A stretch of 64,000 nucleotides of DNA. It comes from CAJCIY01 sp964245825. GTDB lineage: Bacteria > Actinomycetota > Actinomycetes > Mycobacteriales > CAJCIY01. This document shows positions 10,037-18,125 of the stretch, piece after piece (position 1 is the first letter of the stretch; each line of letters opens with the position of its first letter). The translations under genes were made by a program, and so were the position numbers. Below the pieces are notes generated by a model. It was given only the letters and a program-made list of their open reading frames with translations. It made no database searches and had not been told where the DNA came from. Location of the stretch: the NCBI GenBank assembly GCA_964245825.1, contig CAXTNT010000004.1, positions 169,970 through 233,969 on the forward strand, in the 5' to 3' direction.

Positions 10037-11568
10037 CAGCCGCCACCCTCGAGCACCCAGGTGTCCTTGCTGCCGCCGCCCTGACTGGAGTTGACCACCA
10101 GCGAGCCCTCCGGCAGGGCCACCCGGGTCAGGCCGCCCGGCACGATCGTCACCTGGTCGTCGGCGCCCATCAGCACGAACGGGCGCAGGTCGCAGTGCCG
10201 GGGCCGGAACCCGCCGTCCACCAGGGTCGGGTGCACCGAGAAGGTGATGGTGTCCTGGGCGATGTACGCGCGCGGCTTGGCCAGCAGTCGGCGCCGGCAG
10301 TCGGCCAGCTCGCGGGCGGTCGCGGTGGGCCCGATGGTCATGCCGTAACCGCCCGAGTCGCTGGTCGTCTTCACGACCATCTCGTCGAGGTGGTCGAGCA
10401 CGTGCCCGAGCTGGTCCGGGTCGCCGCACAGGTACGTCGGCACCTGGCCGAGTTTCATCTGCTCGCCGAGGTAGTACTCGATCAGCCGCGGCACGTAGGC
10501 GAAGACCGCCTTGTCGTCGGCGATCCCCGTCCCCACGGCGTTGGCGATCGCGACGTTGCCGGCCCGAGCGGCCACCAGCAGGCCGGTGACGCCGAGCACC
10601 GAGTCGGCCCGGAAGTTCAACGGGTCCAGGTAGTCGTCGTCGACGCGGCGGTAGACGACGTCGACCCGACGCCGGCCACGGGTGGTCTTCATGTAGACCA
10701 CCGCGTCGTCCACGAACAGGTCGTTGCCCTCGACGATCTCCACGCCCATCTGCCGAGCCAGGAACGTGTGCTCGAAGTAGGCGCTGTTGAACGCACCCGG
10801 GGTGAGCACGACGATGGTCGGGTCCGAGTCGCCCCGCGGCGCGATCGACCGCAGGACGTCGAGCAGCGCCTGCGGGTAGGCGTCGACCGGCTGGACGGGG
10901 TGCCGCGCGAAGAGCTCGGGGAAGCCGCGCACCATCGAGGCCCGGTTCTCGAGCATGTACGACACCCCGCTGGGGGTGCGGCAGTTGTCCTCGAGCACCA
11001 GCCAGCTGCCGTCGGTGTCGCGGATCAGGTCGGTGCCCGAGACGTGTGTGTAGATGCCCTGAGGCACCGCCAGACCAGTCGCCTGTCGGGTGAAGTACTT
11101 GCCGGTCATCACCAGCTCGTTCGGGATGATCCCGTCGTGCAGCGCCTCGCGCGCGGAGTAGACGTCGGCGAGGAACGCGTTCAGCGCGCGCACCCGCTGG
11201 GCCAGGCCGGTGGTCATCTGCTCCCAGTCGCGGGCCTCGACCAGCCGTGGGACCAGGTCCAACGGGAAGGTCCGCTCCACGTCGTTGGCTCCCGGGTCGC
11301 CGGAGGCCGTGTACGTGGTGAAGGTGATGCCCTGCGTCCGCAGCGAGAGGTCGATGCCCTCGGTCGTCCCCGTCAGCTGCGCGGGGGTCATCGAAGCCAG
11401 CAGCGACACCACCCGGCGGTAGACGGGGCGGACCCGGCCGTCGGCGTCGAAGCACTCGTCGTAGGCCGGGCCGACGCCGGGGTAGCCGCCGAACCGGCCA
11501 CCGGCCTCGACCCCGCGACCGGCGCCGGTGGGAGCGGGCAGCCCGGCGGGCTGGGGCGGGGCAGCCAT
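10036..11568 (-). CDS. Circularly permuted ATP-grasp type 2 protein
   Basis: 510 aa, first gene of the operon. Homology to the CP-ATP-grasp family is clear from the N-terminal GGYPGVGPAYDECFDADGRVRP-type opening, the YTHVSGTDLIRD and LEDNCRTPSGVSYMLENR motifs, and the acidic GNDLFVDDAVVYMKTT block that provides ATP/Mg ligands. ATP-grasp enzymes form amide bonds through acyl-phosphates; here the likely reaction is attachment of an amino acid or peptide to a protein or peptide partner. About 170 bp separate it from the divergent carD, which leaves room for both promoters. Confidence 0.92.
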   Translation of the reverse strand: MAAPPQPAGLPAPTGAGRGVEAGGRFGGYPGVGPAYDECFDADGRVRPVYRRVVSLLASMTPAQLTGTTEGIDLSLRTQGITFTTYTASGDPGANDVERTFPLDLVPRLVEARDWEQMTTGLAQRVRALNAFLADVYSAREALHDGIIPNELVMTGKYFTRQATGLAVPQGIYTHVSGTDLIRDTDGSWLVLEDNCRTPSGVSYMLENRASMVRGFPELFARHPVQPVDAYPQALLDVLRSIAPRGDSDPTIVVLTPGAFNSAYFEHTFLARQMGVEIVEGNDLFVDDAVVYMKTTRGRRRVDVVYRRVDDDYLDPLNFRADSVLGVTGLLVAARAGNVAIANAVGTGIADDKAVFAYVPRLIEYYLGEQMKLGQVPTYLCGDPDQLGHVLDHLDEMVVKTTSDSGGYGMTIGPTATARELADCRRRLLAKPRAYIAQDTITFSVHPTLVDGGFRPRHCDLRPFVLMGADDQVTIVPGGLTRVALPEGSLVVNSSQGGGSKDTWVLEGGG

Positions 11569-11687
11569 GCCGCAAAGTATGGCGCCCCCCCGTGCGCGCG
11601 GTCGCGGCCCCCGCTCCAGCGCGAAATCCCCGTTCTGTCAAGGCCGATCGTGTGGTGTCGCCGACCGGCAGCGGCGGGTACGCCCAC

Positions 11688-11716
11688 CTGACCTGGGCGG
11701 ATGCCGGTGTTACCCT
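11688..11716 (+). promoter_or_regulatory. Candidate carD promoter
   Basis: CTGACC (11688-11693) and TACCCT (11711-11716) with a 17 bp spacer match the actinobacterial housekeeping pattern in the second hexamer and less well in the first. The RBS-like AGAAGGG lies downstream, ending about 10 nt before the carD ATG. Confidence 0.35.
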
Positions 11717-11742
11717 GGAGTCCAGCAGAAGGGTTACCCCAC

Positions 11743-12225
11743 ATGACGTTCGCAGTCGGCGAGACGGTCGTCTACCCGCACCACGGTGCGGCGCTCATCG
11801 AGAAGATCGAGAGCCGGACCGTGCGTGGCGAGGAGAAGACCTACCTGGTCCTGCGGGTCGCCCAAGGCGACCTGACCGTAATGGTGCCGGCCGACAACGC
11901 CGACCTGGTCGGCGTCCGCGACGTGGTGGGCCAGGAAGGTCTCGACCGGGTGTTCTCGGTGCTGCGCGCGCCGCACACCGAGGAGCCGACCAACTGGTCG
12001 CGGCGGTACAAGGCCAACCGCGACAAGCTCGCGTCGGGCGACGTCAACAAGGTCGCCGAAGTCGTCCGCGACCTGTGGCGGAGAGACAAGGAGCGCGGCC
12101 TGTCCGCCGGCGAGAAGCGCATGCTGGCGCAGGCCCGGCAGATCCTGGTCAGCGAGCTCGCCCTCGCCGAGGGCACCAACGAGGACAAGGCCGAGGTCCT
12201 GCTCGACGAGGTCCTGGCCTCCTAG
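11743..12225 (+). CDS. carD: CarD RNA polymerase-binding transcription regulator
   Basis: Global regulator that binds the RNA polymerase beta subunit and stabilises open complexes at rRNA and housekeeping promoters. 160 aa (mycobacterial CarD: 162). Seen: N-terminal Tudor-like RNAP-interaction domain opening with VGETVVYPHHGAA (about 5-17) and AQGDLTV; C-terminal helical DNA-binding domain with the invariant RAPHTEEPTNWSRRYKAN block and the tryptophan that wedges the upstream bubble edge (EVVRDLWRRD). The ATG at 11743 is chosen over one at 11701 because it follows AGAAGGG and matches family N-termini. First gene of carD-ispD-ispF. Confidence 0.97.
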   Translation: MTFAVGETVVYPHHGAALIEKIESRTVRGEEKTYLVLRVAQGDLTVMVPADNADLVGVRDVVGQEGLDRVFSVLRAPHTEEPTNWSRRYKANRDKLASGDVNKVAEVVRDLWRRDKERGLSAGEKRMLAQARQILVSELALAEGTNEDKAEVLLDEVLAS

Positions 12226-12245
12226 CCGCCCGCAACCGCCGGCCG

Positions 12246-12884
12246 GTGAGTGGTCTCGTCGCGGGGCTCGTCCCTGCTGCCGGTCTGGGTCTGCGCCTCG
12301 GCGGCGGGGCGCCCAAGGCGTGGCGCCTGTTGGGTGGACGCCCGATGGTCGCGTACGCGGTCGAGATGCTCGACGAGGTCTGTGACCTGGTCGTGGTCGC
12401 CGCTCCCCCCGGGCTCACCGTCTCCGGCGCGTGCGTCGTGGCGGGTGGGGCCAGCCGCTCGGCGTCGGTCCGCGCGATGCTCGCGGCGCTGCCCGCCGAG
12501 GTGACCACCGTGCTCGTGCACGACGCCGCCCGTCCGCTCGCCCCCGTGGAGATCGCGCGCCGGGTGCTGGCCGCGCTGGCGTCGGGGGAGCGGGCCGTCG
12601 TGCCGGTGCTGCCCGTCGCCGACACCGTCAAGCTGGTGGACGGGCGGGGGTACGTCCGGGAGACGCCCGACCGGGCCGCGCTGCGGGCCGTGCAGACGCC
12701 CCAGGGCTTCGTCCGCTCGGTGCTGGTCGACGCGCACGCGGCCGGCGGCGACGCCACCGACGACGCCGCCCTGGTGGAGGCGCTGGGCGTCCCGGTGCTG
12801 ACCGTGTCCGGGGACCCCGCCGCCCGCAAGATCACCACCCCCGCGGACCTCGCCGCCGCCGAGCAGTCGGCGCCCGCCCGGTGA
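12246..12884 (+). CDS. ispD: 2-C-methyl-D-erythritol 4-phosphate cytidylyltransferase
   Basis: Third step of the non-mevalonate isoprenoid pathway (MEP + CTP to CDP-ME). Seen: nucleotide-binding VPAAGLGLRLGGGAPKAW at the N-terminus (P-loop-like, with the catalytic Arg and Lys), the VLVHDAARP motif that binds CTP and metal, and the AVQTPQGF motif near 155. 212 aa, slightly short for the family but complete. The GTG start at 12246 follows carD by 20 nt and lacks a clear Shine-Dalgarno sequence. The stop overlaps the ispF start by 4 nt (GTGA). Confidence 0.95.
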   Translation: MSGLVAGLVPAAGLGLRLGGGAPKAWRLLGGRPMVAYAVEMLDEVCDLVVVAAPPGLTVSGACVVAGGASRSASVRAMLAALPAEVTTVLVHDAARPLAPVEIARRVLAALASGERAVVPVLPVADTVKLVDGRGYVRETPDRAALRAVQTPQGFVRSVLVDAHAAGGDATDDAALVEALGVPVLTVSGDPAARKITTPADLAAAEQSAPAR

Positions 12885-13354
12885 GGGTCGGCGTCGGGGT
12901 GGACGTACACCCGATCGAGGCCGGCCGGGCATGCTGGCTGGCGGGTCTGCGCTTCGACGACGCCGACGGCTGCGCCGGGCATTCCGACGGCGACGTGGCC
13001 GCGCATGCACTCTGCGACGCCCTGCTGTCGGCGGCCGGGCTGGGCGACCTCGGGGCCGTGGTCGGCACCGAGCGCCCGGAGTGGGCCGGCGCCTCCGGCG
13101 CGGCGCTGCTCGAGGAGGTCGGCCGGCTCGTCGGTGCGGCCGGGTGGCGGGTGGGCAACGTCGCGGTCCAGGTGCTGACCAATGAACCGCGGCTCGGCCC
13201 GCGCCGGGGCGAGGCCGAGGCCGCGCTGTCCGCGGCGCTCGGGGGGGCCCCGGTGTCGGTCGCCGCGACGACCACCGACGGACTCGGGCTCACCGGGCGG
13301 GGCGAAGGGCGAGCCGCCTTCGCCACCGCGCTGCTGCTCGGCGCGGCAGACTGA
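12881..13354 (+). CDS. ispF: 2-C-methyl-D-erythritol 2,4-cyclodiphosphate synthase
   Basis: Fifth step of the MEP pathway; trimeric zinc enzyme making MEcPP with loss of CMP. Seen: metal ligands Asp8 and His10 in VGVDVHP, the HSDGDVAAHALCDALL helix with the third zinc His, and the C-terminal TTTDGLGLTGRGEG substrate loop. 157 aa is the normal length. Translationally coupled to ispD by a 4 nt overlap, so the two act in one operon with carD. Confidence 0.96.
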   Translation: MRVGVGVDVHPIEAGRACWLAGLRFDDADGCAGHSDGDVAAHALCDALLSAAGLGDLGAVVGTERPEWAGASGAALLEEVGRLVGAAGWRVGNVAVQVLTNEPRLGPRRGEAEAALSAALGGAPVSVAATTTDGLGLTGRGEGRAAFATALLLGAAD

Positions 13355-13358
13355 CGCG

Positions 13359-14609
13359 GTGGACCCGCTCCTCGACAGCCTGCTCGCCGCCGTCGCCGCC
13401 CGCCCCGACGACGTCCCGCTGCGGCTGCACGTGGCCGGGCTGCTGCTCGACGGCGGCCATCCCGAGCAGGCGCTCACCCACGTCTCGGCCGTACTGGCCG
13501 CCACCCCGACCGACGCCGCGGCGCTCGACCTGCTGCGCCGGGTCAGCGCGGCCCTGGGCGGCGGTGCGCCGGGGCCTGCCGCGGCCGGGTCTGCTGGGTC
13601 CGGGCCTGGTGCGGTCGAGGTCACGCCGCCGGGCACCGCGCCGGGAGCCGGATTCGACTGGGCGGCGGCCGAGAGCGAGGTCGGCGACATCATCGAGCCC
13701 GCGTTCGTCGGTGGTCAGGTCGCCGATGGCGGCGCGTACGACGTCGAACGGCCTGGTCTGCGGCTCGCCGACGTCGGCGGCATGCGCGAGGTCAAGGAGC
13801 GCATCGAGGTGGCCTTCCTGACGCCGCTCCGCAACCCGGACCTGCGCAAGCTGTACGGCAAGAGCCTGCGCGGGGGGTTGCTGCTGTACGGGCCGCCCGG
13901 CTGCGGCAAGACCTTCCTGGCGCGGGCGCTCGCCGGCGAGCTCGGCGCGCACCTGCTGTCGATCGGTCTGGCCGACGTGCTGGACATGTACATCGGGCAG
14001 TCGGAGCGCAATCTGCACGAGGTCTTCGAGACCGCCCGGCGGGTCGCGCCGTGTGTGCTGTTCCTGGACGAGATCGACGCCCTGGGCCAGAAGCGCAGCC
14101 AGACCCGCGGGTCGGCGATGCGCGGGGCGGTCAACCAGCTGCTCACCGAGATGGACGACGTGCATGCCCGCAACGAGGGGGTGTTCGTCCTCGCTGCGAC
14201 CAATCACCCGTGGGACGTGGACACCGCGCTGCGGCGCCCCGGCCGGCTCGACCGCACCGTCTTCGTCGCGCCGCCCGACCGCGAGGCCCGGGCGGCGATC
14301 CTGACCGTCCACCTGCGGGACCGGCTGGTCGCCGGGATCGACGTCGGGGCGCTGGCCGCCGCGACCGAGGGCTTCTCGGGGGCCGATCTCGCGCACGTCT
14401 GCGAGACCGCCGCCGAGCGGGCCATCGCCGAGTCAGTGCGCCGGGGCGAGGCGCAGCCCATCGGGATGGCCGACCTGCAGGCCGCGCTGCCGGAGGTACG
14501 GCCCTCGACCGGTCCGTGGTTCGACATCGCCCGCAACGTCGCCGAGTTCGGCAACGAGGGCGGTGCCTACGACGAGCTGGCCGCGTACCTGCGCAAACGG
14601 CGTCGATGA
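13359..14609 (+). CDS. AAA+ ATPase with N-terminal TPR-like segment
   Basis: 416 aa, GTG start 4 nt after ispF. Residues 1-65 form helical TPR-like hairpins; about 70-100 is a Gly/Ala/Pro linker; from about 135 a classical single AAA module of the FtsH/spastin type: DVGGMREVKERI, Walker A GPPGCGKT (about 180), Walker B VLFLDEIDALG (about 235), sensor-1 ATNHPW, arginine fingers in RRPGRLDR, and a C-terminal lid helical domain. No protease motif follows. It overlaps the next gene, a TPR membrane protein, by 4 nt, which suggests a cytoplasmic ATPase working with a membrane partner. Substrate unknown. Confidence 0.88.
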   Translation: MDPLLDSLLAAVAARPDDVPLRLHVAGLLLDGGHPEQALTHVSAVLAATPTDAAALDLLRRVSAALGGGAPGPAAAGSAGSGPGAVEVTPPGTAPGAGFDWAAAESEVGDIIEPAFVGGQVADGGAYDVERPGLRLADVGGMREVKERIEVAFLTPLRNPDLRKLYGKSLRGGLLLYGPPGCGKTFLARALAGELGAHLLSIGLADVLDMYIGQSERNLHEVFETARRVAPCVLFLDEIDALGQKRSQTRGSAMRGAVNQLLTEMDDVHARNEGVFVLAATNHPWDVDTALRRPGRLDRTVFVAPPDREARAAILTVHLRDRLVAGIDVGALAAATEGFSGADLAHVCETAAERAIAESVRRGEAQPIGMADLQAALPEVRPSTGPWFDIARNVAEFGNEGGAYDELAAYLRKRRR

Positions 14610-15676
14610 CCGCGGCGCCGGCCGGTCAGTCAGGTTCGGTGCAGCGGGTCCGGTTGCTGCTCGAGGCGCGGCGCTGGGACGAGGCCGTGGCCGCGCTCGG
14701 CCCGGTGCTCGCCGCCGCGCCGGGTGAGGCCGAGCCGTACTGCCTGCTTGCGCAGGCCCACCTCGGCGCGCGGCGGCCGCCCGACGCGGCGGCCGCGGCC
14801 GGCCAGGCCCTCGCGGTCGAGCCGGCTTCGACCTGGGCGCATCGGCTGTACGCCCTGGCGCTGCACAACGCGGGTCAGGACGCCCCGGCGCTCGCCTCCG
14901 CGCGCTGGCTGACCTCGGTCGAGCCAGACGAGTGGCGGTCCTGGTGGGTGCTGTCGGTCGTGGCCCGCGGCCTCGGCCTGCAGGCACAGCCGGAGGCCCT
15001 GGCGGCGGCCACGCGTGCGGTCGCGCTCGCCCCCGACAACGCCGACACGCACGACGCACTCGCCTCGACGCTGCTGGCGGCCGGCCGCCTCGACGATGCC
15101 GAGGCCAGCTTCCGCCGGGCGCTGGCGATCAACCCGGCCGACCCGTTCGCGCACAACGGGCTCGGACAGCTGGCGCTGCGCCGACGGGACCCGGCCGCGG
15201 CGGCGGTGGGGTTCCGCCGGGCGCTGTCGGCCGACCCGCGCGAGTCCGCCGCCCGGCACAACCTGCAGGTGGCGTTGCAGCAGGCCGCGCGGCCGCTCGC
15301 GCTGACGATCTGGGTCTGCGCGCTGGCCCTGCGGTTCGTCACCGACTCGCGCCTGAGCGACACGACCGTCCGGCTGGCCGCGGCGGTCGCCGCCCTCGTC
15401 GCCACCGGGACGCTGGTGCGGGCGGTACGCCGGTTTCTGGCCCGGCTCGACCCCTCGCTGCGGGGCTTCTACCGGCGACTGGTGCTCGAGGACCGCCGGC
15501 TCGGCGCCGGGGTCGCCCTGCACCTGGTCGCGGTGTTGACGATCTACCTCGTCATCGTGCTGCCGCGGGCGGCGGACGACGGCCTGTGGGGGGTCGCCGT
15601 GCTGGCGGTCCTGCTCGGCCGCGTGCTGTTCTTCCGCGGCGGCTGGCGCAGGCGCGGCGTCCGGCGGCGGAGCTGA
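14606..15676 (+). CDS. TPR-repeat membrane protein
   Basis: 356 aa. Residues 1-235 hold about five tetratricopeptide repeats (for example the pattern DEAVAALGPVLAAAPGEAEPY and the later WADD-type helices around ADTHDALASTLLAAG); about 240-340 contains three to four hydrophobic helices with arginine-rich loops and a basic C-terminus. Its ATG overlaps the AAA gene stop by 4 nt. TPRs likely bind the AAA partner or its client at the cytoplasmic face of the membrane. No enzymatic motif seen. Confidence 0.85.
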   Translation: MTAAPAGQSGSVQRVRLLLEARRWDEAVAALGPVLAAAPGEAEPYCLLAQAHLGARRPPDAAAAAGQALAVEPASTWAHRLYALALHNAGQDAPALASARWLTSVEPDEWRSWWVLSVVARGLGLQAQPEALAAATRAVALAPDNADTHDALASTLLAAGRLDDAEASFRRALAINPADPFAHNGLGQLALRRRDPAAAAVGFRRALSADPRESAARHNLQVALQQAARPLALTIWVCALALRFVTDSRLSDTTVRLAAAVAALVATGTLVRAVRRFLARLDPSLRGFYRRLVLEDRRLGAGVALHLVAVLTIYLVIVLPRAADDGLWGVAVLAVLLGRVLFFRGGWRRRGVRRRS

Positions 15677-15698
15677 GCCCGGCCCGTACGCTGGCCCG

Positions 15699-16769
15699 AT
15701 GGCAGGCAAGGGCACCCCACCGCGGCGCGGTTCGCCAAAAGGACTGCCGAAGAAGACCGCCGCGGCGGGCAAGGACGGCCGCCGGGCGCCGAGCGGCTCC
15801 GGGGGGTACGGCCGCAAGCGGCTCGAGGGACGCGGGCCGACGCCGAAGGCCGAGGAGCGCACCGGGCACCCCGCGGCCCGCCGGGCCGGAGCCTCGGCCG
15901 CCGGCTCGGCGGCGCACCGGCCAACCAGCGCCTCGGCTTCCGCCCGGACCGGCGGCTCGGCTACCGCCCGGACCGGCGGTTCGGCTACCCGCAAGCCGGC
16001 GCAACGCCCGGCCAGTCGGGGGAGCGAGGCGGCCGAGCACGTCGCCGGCCGCAATTCCGTGCTGGAGGCGCTCCGTGCCCGGGTGCCGGCCACCTCGCTG
16101 CATATCGCGCCCGGTCTGGACCGCGACCCGCGGCTGGCCGAGGCGGTCTCGCTGGCGGCGGACCGCGGCGTGCCGGTGCTGGAGTCGGCCAAGCCAGAGC
16201 TCGACCGGCTGACCGACCGCGCGGTGCACCAGGGGCTGGTGCTGACGGTGCCGCCCTATGCGTACGCCCATCCCGGCGACGTGCTGGCGGTGGCCCAGGA
16301 CTCGGGCACCGCGCCGCTGATCGTGGCCCTCGACGGGGTCACCGACCCGCGCAACCTGGGCGCGATCGTCCGCTCGGCCGCGGCGTTCGGCGCGCACGGC
16401 ATCGTCGTGCCGGCCCGCCGCTCGGCCGGGATGACCGCCTCGGCCTGGAAGAGCTCGGCGGGGGCGGCGGCGCGGATCCCGGTGGCCCAGGCCACCAACC
16501 TCACCCGCTCGCTGCGGGAGTACGCCGCGGCCGGGCTGCTGGTGGTCGGGCTCGATGGTGCCGGGTCGCTCGACCTCGACGACTTCGACGCGGCGACCGA
16601 TCCGCTGGTGCTGGTGGTGGGCGCCGAGGGCAAGGGTCTGTCGCGGCTGGTCGGCGAGGCCTGCGACCTGCGGCTGGCCATCCCGATCGCCAGCGCTGTC
16701 GAGTCGCTCAACGCCGGCGTGGCCGCGGGCATCGCGCTGGCGGAGATCGCCCGCCGCCGCCGGCACTGA
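15699..16769 (+). CDS. rlmB: 23S rRNA (guanosine-2251-2'-O)-methyltransferase, TrmH/SpoU family
   Basis: SPOUT methyltransferase of 356 aa. The first 105 residues are a basic, low-complexity extension with a tandem ARTGGSAT repeat; this is common in actinobacterial RlmB. Then the substrate-binding domain (about 112-190, starting VAGRNSVLEALRA) and the knotted SPOUT fold with motif 1 DPRNLGAIVRSA, motif 2 VLVVGAEGKGLSRL and motif 3 IPIASAVESLNAGVAAGIAL. The catalytic Arg and Asn are present in motif 1, and the SAM-binding residues in motifs 2 and 3. Followed at once by the 52 bp tandem array. Confidence 0.93.
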   Translation: MAGKGTPPRRGSPKGLPKKTAAAGKDGRRAPSGSGGYGRKRLEGRGPTPKAEERTGHPAARRAGASAAGSAAHRPTSASASARTGGSATARTGGSATRKPAQRPASRGSEAAEHVAGRNSVLEALRARVPATSLHIAPGLDRDPRLAEAVSLAADRGVPVLESAKPELDRLTDRAVHQGLVLTVPPYAYAHPGDVLAVAQDSGTAPLIVALDGVTDPRNLGAIVRSAAAFGAHGIVVPARRSAGMTASAWKSSAGAAARIPVAQATNLTRSLREYAAAGLLVVGLDGAGSLDLDDFDAATDPLVLVVGAEGKGLSRLVGEACDLRLAIPIASAVESLNAGVAAGIALAEIARRRRH

Positions 16770-16810
16770 CATCTGGTTGCGCGACGTCGGGTGGGCATGG
16801 TGGTGCGCGG

Positions 16811-17050
16811 GGTCGGCTGGTTTGACGTTGTGCACGGGCGGTGCGGGGCGGGGGCGCCGCGAGGTCGGCTGGTTTGACGTTGTGCACGGGCGGTGCGGCG
16901 CGGGGGGCGCGCGAGGTCGGCTGGTTTGACGTTGTGCACGTGCGGTGCGGCGCGGGGGGCGCGCGAGGTCGGCTGGTTTGACGTTGTGCACGTGCGGTGC
17001 GGCGTTGGGTGGTGCGCGGGGTCGGCTGGTTTGACGTTGTGCACGTGCGG
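16811..17050 (+). repeat. Five-copy 52 bp tandem repeat array
   Basis: Unit starts at 16811, 16863, 16915, 16967 and 17020 (periods 52, 52, 52, 53). Each unit begins with a conserved ~30 bp core, GGTCGGCTGGTTTGACGTTG plus GTGCACGKGCGG, followed by a more variable GC-rich ~22 bp. The core contains a TTGAC and the palindrome GTGCAC. It fills the space between rlmB and the convergent GNAT gene. No gene is supported here. It resembles MIRU/VNTR-type intergenic arrays. Confidence 0.9.
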
Positions 17051-17086
17051 CCCCGCCTGGGTGGCGTGCGACGGCGAGCGGGTGTG

Positions 17087-17539
17087 TCAGCGCGAGGCGC
17101 GCCAGACGGTCTCGCCGTCGATCGTCTCCTCGGTGGGGTGCAGGCCGATCTTGCGGGCGACCGCCTGCGACGCAAGGTTCCGGGGATGGATGTGCGCCTC
17201 GATGTCCTTGTCCTGCAGGTGATCCCGGGCGGCCTGGGCGGCTTCGCCCGCGTACCCCTGACCCTGGTACGCCGTACCCACGACCCAGGCGAGGGCGGCC
17301 ACGTCGCCGGTGACGGTCGCCTGCACGTACCCGATCGGGAGGGCGCTGACGATGACCCAGTTGTGCCAGCCGAGGCCGCCAGCGGCGCGGCGCAGGAAGG
17401 TGGCCGCGTCCTCCGGCTCGCCGCCCGTGAAGGTCCACAGCGCCGGGTCGGCGAGCGCCGCCGCCAGCGGCTCGGCGTGCGCGGCGGTCAGCGGCTCGAG
17501 GACCAGTCGGGGCGTCGTCAGCCGAGGGGTGGTGGTCAG
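17087..17539 (-). CDS. GNAT-family N-acetyltransferase
   Basis: About 150 aa. An ATG/GTG-based reading would begin at 17326 and lose half the fold. Reading upstream in the same frame gives a normal GNAT N-terminus (LTTPRLVLEPLTAAHAEPL) directly after the thioesterase stop. The only start that fits is CTG at 17539, overlapping that stop by 4 nt (CTGA). A second CTG is at 17521. Seen: the beta4 strand AALAWVVGTAYQGQGYAGEA with the acetyl-CoA pyrophosphate loop Q-G-Q-G-Y-A and the C-terminal NLASQAVARKIGL motif. It resembles RimJ/RimL-like small-molecule or protein acetyltransferases; substrate unknown. Confidence 0.8.
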   Translation of the reverse strand: MTTTPRLTTPRLVLEPLTAAHAEPLAAALADPALWTFTGGEPEDAATFLRRAAGGLGWHNWVIVSALPIGYVQATVTGDVAALAWVVGTAYQGQGYAGEAAQAARDHLQDKDIEAHIHPRNLASQAVARKIGLHPTEETIDGETVWRASR

Positions 17540-17997
17540 GTCTTGTTCGGCTTCAGTGCCCAGCGGACGGTCATCCGCCCGGTGACGGTGCCGGCTGCGT
17601 CGCGGAGCTCGACCTCGACGGGGAACTTCGGCAGTCCGCCGGTCTCGAGCTCGGCGCGGACGGCCTCGGAGTCGGCGCCGAGAGTGGCGACCGCGTCGAC
17701 GTCACCGAGCGCCAGCGTGAGGTACGAGATCTCCGCTCCGGCCGCGAGCGGCGTCGCCCGGTCGAGCAGGTCGGCGAACGCGCCGAGCACGACCGCGCCG
17801 GAGGCGGACTCGCCGAGCGAGAACATCGCGCCGGCGTGCAGGCCGCCGACGTGGTTGTGGAGGTCGGCGCGGTCGGGCAGCCGCAGGTGCGCGCTGGTCT
17901 CGGTGACCTCGAGGTAGTCGATGCCGAGCGTGCGCACGAGCGGCACCGACTGCGGCATCGAGGTCTTGATCTGGTCCAAGGTCGCGGCGTCGGTCAC
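17536..17997 (-). CDS. Hotdog-fold thioesterase, DUF4442/PaaI-like
   Basis: 153 aa, GTG start. A single hotdog domain: the long helix begins in HNHVGGLHAGAMFSLGESASG (about 48-68), which carries the HGG-like acyl-CoA contact; flanking beta strands include AHLRLPDRADL and TGRMTVRWAL. Close in type to the YiiD/DUF4442 branch rather than to classical PaaI, because the catalytic Asp/Asn position is not obvious. Translationally coupled to the GNAT downstream. Likely a CoA thioesterase of unknown substrate. Confidence 0.82.
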   Translation of the reverse strand: MTDAATLDQIKTSMPQSVPLVRTLGIDYLEVTETSAHLRLPDRADLHNHVGGLHAGAMFSLGESASGAVVLGAFADLLDRATPLAAGAEISYLTLALGDVDAVATLGADSEAVRAELETGGLPKFPVEVELRDAAGTVTGRMTVRWALKPNKT

Positions 17998-18125
17998 GTC
18001 CTGAGGCTATGCGGTGGACGCTGACGGCGGGAGCGCGTACCGGCGGGGGAAGTCATGTCGTCGAGCCTCGGAGCGACCCGCGCGCGGCTCCTCGGGATCG
18101 GGCCGCGCTGGGAGAGACTGCCCGG

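Noticed and set aside
16811..17050. CRISPR array
   Set aside because: The parts between the cores are only ~22 bp and similar to one another, and no cas gene is present; it is a tandem repeat.
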